Below, in pieces: positions 1 through 6,292 of a stretch of DNA of 32,607 nt. How positions within the stretch are numbered: the stretch's first letter is position 1; every line of letters starts with the position of its first letter. Both the position numbers and the translations under genes were made by a program. Below the pieces are notes generated by a model that saw only the letters and a program-made list of their open reading frames with translations, was not told the DNA's origin and ran no database searches. Origin of the DNA: a virus; IMG/VR virus record IMGVR_UViG_3300034073_001832, positions 1 to 32,607 of that record. One strand, 5' to 3'.

Positions 1-1
1 A

Positions 2-541
2 GTACCACAAGCCTATGCTTACAATGATAAGGTAGCTGCTGAATGGTTCGCTCCTGCTGGTTTGAATCGTGGTGGACTTAGTGGAGCAATTGATACCCGT
101 GTACGTTTGACAAAAGCTGATAGAGACGCTCTTTACAATGGTAGAGTTAACCCAATTGCTAAATTCCAAACTAGCGGAGTAGTAATCTGGGGTCAGAAGA
201 CTCTACAAGTTAGAGACACCGCTCTGAATCGTATAAATGTTCGTAGATTGTTAATCAATCTCCGTGAGTACATCAGTAACGTAGCTCTTAACTATGTGTT
301 TGAGAATAACACTTTAGCGACTAGAAACAGCCTTATATCAGCAATAACTCCGTATATGGAGAGTGTTCAAACTCGTCAAGGTTTGTATGCCTTCCGTATC
401 CAGATTGATGACACACTGAATACCAATGATGTGATAGATCGCAATCAGCTGATAGGTAAGATTTATGTATCTCCTGTTAAGTCTATCGAATTCATCTTAT
501 TAGAATTCAATATCACAGCTACTGGAGTTAATTTCGGATAA
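2..541 (+). CDS. Tail sheath protein, C-terminal part (left end cut by window)
   Basis: The frame is open from the left edge of the window, so this is the 3' part of a longer gene; the TTG at 62 is an internal Leu codon, not a start. The translated residues just before and after it include a WFAPAG motif followed by LNRGGL, a hallmark of the C-terminal region of contractile phage tail sheath proteins (T4 gp18 family). The end of the frame (IEFILLEFNITATG) also fits the conserved last beta strand of sheath proteins. The sheath polymer surrounds the tail tube and contracts to drive it through the host envelope. The tail tube gene follows after a 34-base gap, the same sheath-tube order as T4 genes 18 and 19. 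About 180 codons are visible. The family call is confident; the full length is not visible. Confidence 0.93.
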   Translation, partial: VPQAYAYNDKVAAEWFAPAGLNRGGLSGAIDTRVRLTKADRDALYNGRVNPIAKFQTSGVVIWGQKTLQVRDTALNRINVRRLLINLREYISNVALNYVFENNTLATRNSLISAITPYMESVQTRQGLYAFRIQIDDTLNTNDVIDRNQLIGKIYVSPVKSIEFILLEFNITATGVNFG

Positions 542-575
542 GTTAATATTTATTAATAGAATAAATTAAAATAAA

Positions 576-1064
576 ATGGCTTTACTTAGTACAGATGAAA
601 TGTTGGGCACATTGTTTGAACCCATCCTCCAACATAGATTCGTAATGTATATAGACGGTATCCCTTCCTACCTGATCAAAAAGGTAGGAGGTATCGGATA
701 CGATGATGGAGAGGTTATCATTGACCACATTAATTCATACGTAAAGTTTCGTGCTAAGCGTAGGTGGAACGATGTAACACTCAGCCTCTACAATCCAGTA
801 TCACCTTCAGGTGCACAGACTGTAATGGAATGGGCTAGACTTGGCTACGAGACTGTAACAGGTCGTGCTGGCTACGGTGATTTTTACTGGAAGGATATTA
901 CCTTCAACGCTATAGATCCTGTTGGAAACGTAGTGAATGAATGGGTAATTAAGAAGGCATACATTAGGAGTGTATCTTCTTTCGGTGATTGGGACTGGTC
1001 TTTAGATGCTTACACCACTATTGAGATGACTTTAGGAAACTCAGGAATGGTCTTGAACTTCTAA
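576..1064 (+). CDS. Tail tube protein (T4 gp19-like)
   Basis: This 162-residue protein is about the size of T4 gp19 (163 residues). It shows the family pattern: an N-terminal FRFVMYIDG-like strand, a long central beta region, the DFYWKDI segment, and a late FGDWDWS segment before a final beta strand. It should polymerise as hexameric rings forming the inner tail tube through which DNA and the tape measure pass. The ATG at 576 is preceded by an A-rich leader (AATTAAAATAAA) with no Shine-Dalgarno sequence, typical of this window. It lies directly downstream of the sheath gene, and an intrinsic terminator follows at 1089, so the sheath and tube genes probably end one transcription unit. Confidence 0.93.
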   Translation: MALLSTDEMLGTLFEPILQHRFVMYIDGIPSYLIKKVGGIGYDDGEVIIDHINSYVKFRAKRRWNDVTLSLYNPVSPSGAQTVMEWARLGYETVTGRAGYGDFYWKDITFNAIDPVGNVVNEWVIKKAYIRSVSSFGDWDWSLDAYTTIEMTLGNSGMVLNF

Positions 1065-1088
1065 TTAGCACTACTTTTAAAATATAAG

Positions 1089-1119
1089 ACCCGTCATATT
1101 TATTTATGGCGGGTTTTTT
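1089..1119 (+). terminator. Intrinsic terminator after tail tube gene
   Basis: ACCCGTCAT (1089-1097) pairs with ATGGCGGGT (1106-1114) through nine positions, one of them a G-T wobble, around an 8-base AT loop. A run of five T follows at 1115-1119. The hairpin sits 24 bases after the tail tube stop codon and is followed by a new gene, as expected for the end of a transcription unit. Confidence 0.85.
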
Positions 1120-1131
1120 AATGTATATACT

Positions 1132-1722
1132 ATGAACACACTTAAATACTTTATCGCTTTTGTTAAAGCCGAGTGCCGAAAAGAAGGCGTTAAATGTGAT
1201 TTAAGAAATACAAAGTATGTAAAAGTTACTAATTCTATAAAAGCTTCCGGATATTTTGATGAGTCTGTTCCTACATTAGTTTGTTCTATGGGTAGAAAAG
1301 ATTCAATAGAAATATTAGTTCATGAGTATTGTCATTTAACTCAATGGAGAGAACAAATCCCTTTGTGGAAAGATTGTGTTAAGAGTTGTGCTAAATTAGA
1401 TGAGTGGTTATCAGGAAATTCTGTAGTCGGTATAGAAAAGCATGTAGCAAACTGTAGAGATTTAGAATTAGATAACGAAAAAAGATCTGTAGCCTTAATA
1501 AAAGAGTTTGAACTTCCTATAGATGTAGAAAGTTATACAAGAAAAGCAAACTCGTATGTCCATTTCTATAATTACATGTTAATGTCTAGAAGATGGTGTT
1601 CAACTAAAAACAGTCCGTACACTAATAAAAGACTAATAGAAAACATGTCCCCTAAATTTAATATGAATTATAAGAAACTTTCTAAGAAAATAGAGAAGAT
1701 ATTTATAGAAGAAGGTTTCTAA
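1132..1722 (+). CDS. Putative zinc metallopeptidase-like protein (HEYCH motif)
   Basis: This 196-residue protein has an HExxH zinc motif (H64-E65-Y-C-H68) in a predicted helix (ILVHEYCHLTQW), the signature of gluzincin-type metallopeptidases. Acidic residues further on (E112-L-D114 and E116, before a helix ending near E125) could supply the third zinc ligand, though which one cannot be decided by eye. No signal peptide or membrane segment is visible. It stands between the tail tube terminator (1089-1119) and the next gene, within the tail module, so roles in virion protein maturation or host protein cleavage are both possible. It could also be a catalytically altered relative. Zinc-peptidase-like fold is moderately supported; the substrate is unknown. 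Confidence 0.6.
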   Translation: MNTLKYFIAFVKAECRKEGVKCDLRNTKYVKVTNSIKASGYFDESVPTLVCSMGRKDSIEILVHEYCHLTQWREQIPLWKDCVKSCAKLDEWLSGNSVVGIEKHVANCRDLELDNEKRSVALIKEFELPIDVESYTRKANSYVHFYNYMLMSRRWCSTKNSPYTNKRLIENMSPKFNMNYKKLSKKIEKIFIEEGF

Positions 1723-1727
1723 TCTGA

Positions 1728-1755
1728 TATTTATACAGTAAATTTGATATTTATA
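1728..1755 (+). promoter_or_regulatory. Double TATTTATA motif before the 1775 gene
   Basis: Two identical octamers TATTTATA (1728-1735 and 1748-1755) occur in the 52-base gap, and a TAAATTTG box (1739-1746, matching the Bacteroidota -7 consensus TAnnTTTG) lies between them. No TTG is seen at the expected -33 distance. The same octamer is found before the genes at 2495, 3544, 13246 and 26727. A promoter or other transcription signal is inferred; no experimental support is available. Confidence 0.45.
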
Positions 1756-1774
1756 TACACAAATTGTATTAAAA

Positions 1775-2398
1775 ATGAAGCAAATTCAAAAACTTGACAA
1801 TCTTATTGTTAAAATACTTAAAGAAGAGCTAGACGAAAGAGAGCTAAGATTTAAGACAACTGACGGCACTTCAGCAACAGCAACTCCGCAGCAAGTAGCC
1901 AGGGAAAAAAGTTTAAAACCAGGAGAAGTCATAACTTATACTAAAGAGTCAGAGAAAGAAGATAAACCAGATTCCAAAGTACTAGAAAACGAAGTAAAGG
2001 CATCTGACATAGCTGGTCAAGTATCAGAGATAGTAGACAAGCTAAAGACAATGGCAGAAGCTAAAGATGATCCTAAAAAGCAAAAACTTGCTGTTAGGGC
2101 AGTGAAGCAAATGGAATCTGTTAAGGCTGCATTAGAAGCCCTTACAGCCCATGAAATGATGCTTGAAGAGAAGAAGCAGGCAGAAGAAGAGAAAAACGCA
2201 GAAAAGCATGTAAAAGGATTTAAAAAGCACCTGACTAAGCTTGTTAAAGAACCTGCTGCTGTAGAAAAGATAGCTTCTAAGATGGATGCTAAAAAGATGG
2301 CAGAGCTTAAAAAGAAGATAAAGAGCGGTGAATTAGACGAAGAGAAGCTAGCTAGAGTAATGCTACAGACGTCTTTAAAAGAAGGCTGGATTAAATAA
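1775..2398 (+). CDS. Unknown Lys/Glu-rich helical protein in tail module
   Basis: I do not recognise this 207-residue protein. It is highly charged (Lys, Glu, Ala rich), with no hydrophobic segment or signal peptide. After a short Ser/Thr-rich part near residues 28-55, the region from about 65 to the end looks almost entirely helical, with likely coiled coil around residues 80-150 (many EEKK- and AEEE-like stretches). Such composition is common in phage scaffolding, assembly or core proteins, but none of these can be assigned. It is bounded by a promoter-like gap upstream and an intrinsic terminator 24 bases downstream, so it may be transcribed alone. The ATG at 1775 follows an A-rich leader. 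Confidence 0.7.
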   Translation: MKQIQKLDNLIVKILKEELDERELRFKTTDGTSATATPQQVAREKSLKPGEVITYTKESEKEDKPDSKVLENEVKASDIAGQVSEIVDKLKTMAEAKDDPKKQKLAVRAVKQMESVKAALEALTAHEMMLEEKKQAEEEKNAEKHVKGFKKHLTKLVKEPAAVEKIASKMDAKKMAELKKKIKSGELDEEKLARVMLQTSLKEGWIK

Positions 2399-2421
2399 TA
2401 CCCCTACACCCATGCAAAAGG

Positions 2422-2450
2422 CCCACCTAATATTGGTGGGTTTCTTTTTT
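2422..2450 (+). terminator. Intrinsic terminator after the 1775 gene
   Basis: CCCACC (2422-2427) pairs perfectly with GGTGGG (2435-2440) across a 7-base loop and is followed by TTTCTTTTTT (2441-2450). It lies 24 bases downstream of the stop codon at 2398 and before the next TATTTATA-containing leader. Confidence 0.88.
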
Positions 2451-2469
2451 ACAAAAACGTAAAATCATA

Positions 2470-2477
2470 TATTTATA
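2470..2477 (+). promoter_or_regulatory. TATTTATA motif before the gp26-like gene
   Basis: An exact TATTTATA octamer lies inside a longer alternating A/T run (2467-2490), 17 bases before the ATG at 2495 and 20 bases after a terminator. A new transcript must start about here if the terminator works, so a promoter is a reasonable inference. Confidence 0.45.
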
Positions 2478-2494
2478 TATATAAAATATAGTTT

Positions 2495-3259
2495 ATGGCA
2501 GAATTAATGAATGTTCCGACACAACCTTTAGACCTCCCATCAAGAGGTCTTCTCTACCCAGAGAGTAGTCCACTAAGTTCTGGACAAGTAGAGCTTTATT
2601 TACCTACAGCAATGCATGAAGACATTTTAACAAACAAAAACTTCATTCAGCAAGGTGTAGTAATTGACAAGTTTTTACAGTCTATTATAGCTTCTAAAAT
2701 TGACTATAATGATTTACTTATAGGAGACAAAAACGCTATAATGATAGGAGCTAGGATATTAGCTTACGGTAGTAATTACACTTTTAAATATACGCCTCAA
2801 GGATCTTCAATTTCTGAAGACGTTACAGTAGACTTATCAAAATTGAAAGAAAAAGAGATAGATTGGGCATCTGTTAAGAAAGGATCCAATGAATTTGATG
2901 TAGAACTTTCTATCTCAAAAAAGTTAGTTACATACAAAATTTTATCTCATAAAGATGAGATGGCTATTGAAGCGGAAATAAAAGGTCTACAAAAGATAAA
3001 TAAGAACCTTTCTTCTGATACAACAGTAAGGTTAGCACATTCTATAGTAGCAGTGGAGGGCGATAGGGACAAAAAAGTAATAAGAGACTTTGTAAAACTA
3101 ATGCCAATAAGAGATTCACAAGAATTGAAAAAAGAAGTTTCAAAAAACACACCAGATATAGTAATGAAATTTGATTTTACTTTATCTAATGGAGAGGTAG
3201 TGGAGGGCCTCAACATTCCGCTAACGGTTGACTTTTTTTGGCCTGAGTTTGGAGTATAG
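2495..3259 (+). CDS. Baseplate hub assembly protein, T4 gp26-like
   Basis: The 254-residue protein has the N-terminal pattern of the T4 baseplate protein family (gp26 type): an LDLPSRGLLYP start, then a VELYLPTAMHEDIL segment, a hydrophobic segment with VIDKFLQSII, and LLIGDKNAIMIGARILAYG. The C-terminal end (VDFFWPEFG) also fits the family, whose members end with an aromatic FxW-type segment. In T4, gp26 takes part in assembly of the baseplate hub. The last 32 bases overlap the next gene in another frame at a T7 run (see finding). Its place directly upstream of the tape-measure-like gene is where many phages keep tail assembly chaperones. The family call is good; chaperone action is inferred. 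Confidence 0.75.
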   Translation: MAELMNVPTQPLDLPSRGLLYPESSPLSSGQVELYLPTAMHEDILTNKNFIQQGVVIDKFLQSIIASKIDYNDLLIGDKNAIMIGARILAYGSNYTFKYTPQGSSISEDVTVDLSKLKEKEIDWASVKKGSNEFDVELSISKKLVTYKILSHKDEMAIEAEIKGLQKINKNLSSDTTVRLAHSIVAVEGDRDKKVIRDFVKLMPIRDSQELKKEVSKNTPDIVMKFDFTLSNGEVVEGLNIPLTVDFFWPEFGV

Positions 3260-3512
3260 AAACCGCCTATTTGATGAGTTGTTGTGGTTATCTATGAATA
3301 CCAAGGGAGGCATATCATACGAACAAGCTTACCACATGCCAACAGCATATAGGCTGATAAATATCAAAAAACTTTCTGACATAATAAAGAAACAAAACGA
3401 AGAAATAGAAAAGGCACAATCTAAAGGAACCTCTCTAAATATGGAAGATCTTGCAAAGAGAAAAGATCAAATGGCCGACTACATGTCACCGAGAGCTGCT
3501 AATAAAAAATAG
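3228..3512 (+). CDS. Baseplate hub assembly catalyst-like protein (gp51-like), perhaps made by frameshift
   Basis: This 94-codon frame overlaps the end of the gp26-like gene by 32 bases and lies in a different frame. Its sequence (LEYRNRLFDELLW, then an MPTAYRLINIKKL segment, then a charged helix with IIKKQNEEIEK) resembles the small gp51-like proteins that follow gp26-like genes in T4-type phages. The only start that keeps the first 22 residues is a TTG at 3228 inside the upstream gene; the first in-frame ATG is at 3294 and would remove the aromatic segment. Expression could therefore depend on the TTG, or on frameshifting at the seven T at 3233-3239 to give a gp26-gp51 fusion. The protein probably acts only in tail assembly. 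Confidence 0.62.
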   Translation: MTFFGLSLEYRNRLFDELLWLSMNTKGGISYEQAYHMPTAYRLINIKKLSDIIKKQNEEIEKAQSKGTSLNMEDLAKRKDQMADYMSPRAANKK

Positions 3513-3520
3513 CAGCTTTC
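3491..3520 (+). other. Hairpin spanning the gp51-like stop codon
   Basis: Bases 3491-3501 (GAGAGCTGCTA) pair with 3510-3520 (TAGCAGCTTTC) over 11 positions with one G-T wobble and an A-rich 8-base loop. The stop codon TAG (3510-3512) is within the 3' arm. No T run follows, so it is not a classical terminator. It may be an RNA processing site, an attenuator or an mRNA end-protecting structure. Confidence 0.5.
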
Positions 3521-3521
3521 A

Positions 3522-3529
3522 TATTTATA
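3522..3529 (+). promoter_or_regulatory. TATTTATA motif before the tape-measure-like gene
   Basis: An exact TATTTATA octamer, followed by TATAAAGAGA, lies 14 bases before the ATG at 3544 and directly after the 3491-3520 hairpin. It is the same motif found before several other genes of this window. Confidence 0.42.
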
Positions 3530-3543
3530 TATAAAGAGAAAGT

Positions 3544-6273
3544 ATGCTTCCATCTGGAACACCAACACCAACACCAGCACCAGCACCTACCTCTGGGCCT
3601 ACGCCTACTCCTGCACCTACGCCAGCTATATTTGGTGTAGCTTCGGATATAGTAAAATCTATTACTACATTAAGAAATGATTTACAATCTTCTGTAGACC
3701 ATACTAAAGATTTAGCAAAACAATTAGGAATAAGTAGTACTTCTTTAAAAACCTCTTATGAGTTATCTACAGACGTTAAGCATACTTTAGATGATACTAG
3801 AACAATAGCTACAAAATTAGGAAGATCCTACATAGATCAAGATCTTGTATTGGAGAGAATAAATACTAATCAACTTGAATCAGTTGCTATACAGACAGAG
3901 CTTGAGGAGGCAATGAAGAGAGTAAATCAAGCAAGGACTGCTGCTAAATTAACACCTCTTCAAACAGAAGCAGATCTCCTTGCAGACATAGAAAAAAGAC
4001 TTGAAAGCAAAAACGCAGGAACAAGAAAAAAAGTAACTGCAGATGAAAGAGCTTTTGTTCTTTTAATGAAAGAAAAAGGTGCTAGAGAAGAAATAGATAA
4101 AGTACTTCAAAGAGTAAACGGAGAACTAAATGAAGGAAATGTTTTAGTAAAAGAAGCCCAATTAAAAGCTAGTGTGTTATCTAAAATTTTTGGACAGCTA
4201 ACAGGTATACCATTTTTAAAAGATTTCATGGATTTTCAAAAAATATCTGATGCTTTTAAGAAGAGTAATAAAGAAGGGTTTAGCGCTATGGGAGAAGAAA
4301 TCATGAGGGTTGTAAAAAGTCCTTTGTTTCTACTTGCAATTGGTCTAACAGCTATTGTAGGAATTATCAAGTCTTTAGTAAAAGCGGCTCTTGAATTTGA
4401 TAAACAGTTAACAGAAGTTGCTAATAATTTAGGAATATCTCAAAAAGCAAGTATAGGCGTTTTAGATAATTTTAGAGAAATATCTCTAAACAATCAAAAT
4501 ATAGTAAAAGGGTTAAACAATGCTTATTTATCTATAAAAAATCAAACACAAGCAACAGCAGAACTGCAAGAAATTTTAGGAACAAATGCAATGTTTACAA
4601 ATAGAATGGTACAAAGCCAAATTCTATTAACTAAACAAATGAAGTTATCAAAAGAGGAATCTGCTGGTATACAAAAATTATCTATATTATCAGGAAAATC
4701 AGCAGAAGATATTCTACAAAACTCAATATCTCAAAATAAAACAGCCATATCTTACAAAAAGATAATTTCGGATATAGCTAAAGTAAATTCAGAGATATCT
4801 GTTATGTATAAAAATAATCCTGAGTTAATAGCTAAAGCAGTTATTGAAGCTAATAAATTAGGATTAAGTTTAGAACAAACTCAACAAATATCAAAAAGTT
4901 TATTAGATTTTGAAACTTCTATAGGAGGAGAACTTGAAGCTGAACTTTTAACAGGACAAAGGCTTAATTTTGAAAAAGCTAGAGCTTTAGCTCTAGACGG
5001 AAAATCAGTAGAGGCTGCCAAAGAGCTGATGGATCAAATGGGAGGTTTGAATGGACTTACAAAATTGAACGTAATCCAAAGAGATAGATTAGCAGCGTCT
5101 ATAGGGATGTCAGCAGCTGAGTTAACTAATGCTGCTAGAGAACAAGAAATTCTAAACAAACTTGGATTTGAAAATAGAAAAGGATTAGAAGAGCAGTATG
5201 CACTTCTTAAATCGAGAAATGATACAGCTGGAATAGCTTTATTAATGGAAGAGGCTAGAAAGAAAGAAGGAGGTGAGGTACTATTACAAGACATAGCAAG
5301 GGCTAATTTACAAGAAAGATTCCAAGAAACTTTAGAGAGAATAAAACAAATCTTTACTGAAATAGCAGCTGGGCCTATTATAAATATGATTGAAGGTCTT
5401 GCTAAGTTTCTTCAGAATACAACTCTATTAAAAGGGTTATTAGTGGGCGTGTCAGTGGTTATGGGAGCAATAGCTGCCGCAGCCATAGCCGCTGCGTATG
5501 CAATAACTGTTGCTACGGGAGGAGCTAATTTAGCATCGGCTGCACTTATTGGAGGAGGTACTGTTGGACTTCTTGGTGGATTAGCGCTTACCTCATCGGC
5601 TTTTCAAGGAAGTACTGCATCAATAAATCCAGAAAGTAAGATGCCAACAATTCCAAAAAATGAAAATAGAGCGGATAATCAATACAACAGAAGGGAATTA
5701 GAAAAAAGAATTACCACTTCAGATTACGCAAGTAATCAAAATACTACAAGAGATTTGCAACAAAGATCAAATCCTTTAGTTTATACAAGTAATGAAAATA
5801 CTACAAAAGAATTACAACAAAGATCAAATCCTTCAGATTACGCAAGTAATCAAAATGCTACAAGAGATTTGCAACAAAGAATGAATCCTTTAGTTTATAC
5901 AAGTAATGAAAATACTACAAGAGATTTGCAACAAAGAATGAATCCTTTAAGTTCTGGAGCACAGACTCTGTCTCAAGAAAGGGAAATGTTAGAAGTAAAA
6001 ACAACAAAAGTAGATTCTTACTTAGAAGAGTATAAAAAAACTTTGACAAGTGTAAATTCAAAATCTCCGGAAGTAACTGAAATACCAAAGGTTAGAAATT
6101 CGTATGAAGATTATGAAATGGAGAACAGAAGGAGAGATGATAGGAGAGATGATAGGAGAGACATGGCATCAAACACAGATCAAAATAGGCCAATTGAGAA
6201 TAAGGTCTATGTGTATTTAGATGGACAAAATGTTACCATAGCTCAGAGAAAAGTTGATTATAAATTCACATAA
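3544..6273 (+). CDS. Tape-measure-like tail protein (T4 gp29 position)
   Basis: The 909-residue protein has a Pro/Thr/Ala-rich N-terminus (residues 4-28), a long helical body, and hydrophobic stretches near residues 258-278, 628-662 and 666-689, a pattern typical of phage tape measure proteins. It follows the gp26/gp51-like assembly genes and precedes baseplate genes, which is the usual place. Such proteins set tail length and fill the tube before ejection. The C-terminal part carries four 19-residue repeats (about 726-801) and a short RRDD repeat (about 863-873), then a final beta-rich segment (KVYVYLDGQNV). At about 0.15 nm per helical residue, 909 residues allow a tube near 135 nm at most, longer than T4. 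Function is inferred from layout and composition, not from a recognised domain. Confidence 0.75.
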   Translation: MLPSGTPTPTPAPAPTSGPTPTPAPTPAIFGVASDIVKSITTLRNDLQSSVDHTKDLAKQLGISSTSLKTSYELSTDVKHTLDDTRTIATKLGRSYIDQDLVLERINTNQLESVAIQTELEEAMKRVNQARTAAKLTPLQTEADLLADIEKRLESKNAGTRKKVTADERAFVLLMKEKGAREEIDKVLQRVNGELNEGNVLVKEAQLKASVLSKIFGQLTGIPFLKDFMDFQKISDAFKKSNKEGFSAMGEEIMRVVKSPLFLLAIGLTAIVGIIKSLVKAALEFDKQLTEVANNLGISQKASIGVLDNFREISLNNQNIVKGLNNAYLSIKNQTQATAELQEILGTNAMFTNRMVQSQILLTKQMKLSKEESAGIQKLSILSGKSAEDILQNSISQNKTAISYKKIISDIAKVNSEISVMYKNNPELIAKAVIEANKLGLSLEQTQQISKSLLDFETSIGGELEAELLTGQRLNFEKARALALDGKSVEAAKELMDQMGGLNGLTKLNVIQRDRLAASIGMSAAELTNAAREQEILNKLGFENRKGLEEQYALLKSRNDTAGIALLMEEARKKEGGEVLLQDIARANLQERFQETLERIKQIFTEIAAGPIINMIEGLAKFLQNTTLLKGLLVGVSVVMGAIAAAAIAAAYAITVATGGANLASAALIGGGTVGLLGGLALTSSAFQGSTASINPESKMPTIPKNENRADNQYNRRELEKRITTSDYASNQNTTRDLQQRSNPLVYTSNENTTKELQQRSNPSDYASNQNATRDLQQRMNPLVYTSNENTTRDLQQRMNPLSSGAQTLSQEREMLEVKTTKVDSYLEEYKKTLTSVNSKSPEVTEIPKVRNSYEDYEMENRRRDDRRDDRRDMASNTDQNRPIENKVYVYLDGQNVTIAQRKVDYKFT
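5719..5946 (+). repeat. Four tandem 57-base repeats inside the tape-measure-like gene
   Basis: Four in-frame copies of a 19-residue unit follow each other without gaps; each unit contains YxSNxN and LQQRxNP. Units 1 and 3 are closely alike (SDYASNQN type), as are units 2 and 4 (LVYTSNEN type), so the array looks like a 114-base pair of units that was duplicated. The DNA similarity is high, suggesting recent expansion. Confidence 0.9.
6130..6162 (+). repeat. Short 12-base repeat coding RRDD
   Basis: The unit AGGAGAGATGAT occurs at 6130-6141 and 6142-6153, followed by a partial copy at 6154-6162. It codes an alternating Arg-Arg-Asp-Asp track near the C-terminus of the tape-measure-like protein. 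Confidence 0.85.
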
Positions 6274-6292
6274 TTATAAAAAATAGTATAAA

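Noticed and set aside
62-541. TTG at 62 as the start of a short complete gene
   Set aside because: The frame is open to the left edge and the sheath motif WFAPAG lies upstream of it, so the gene is partial.
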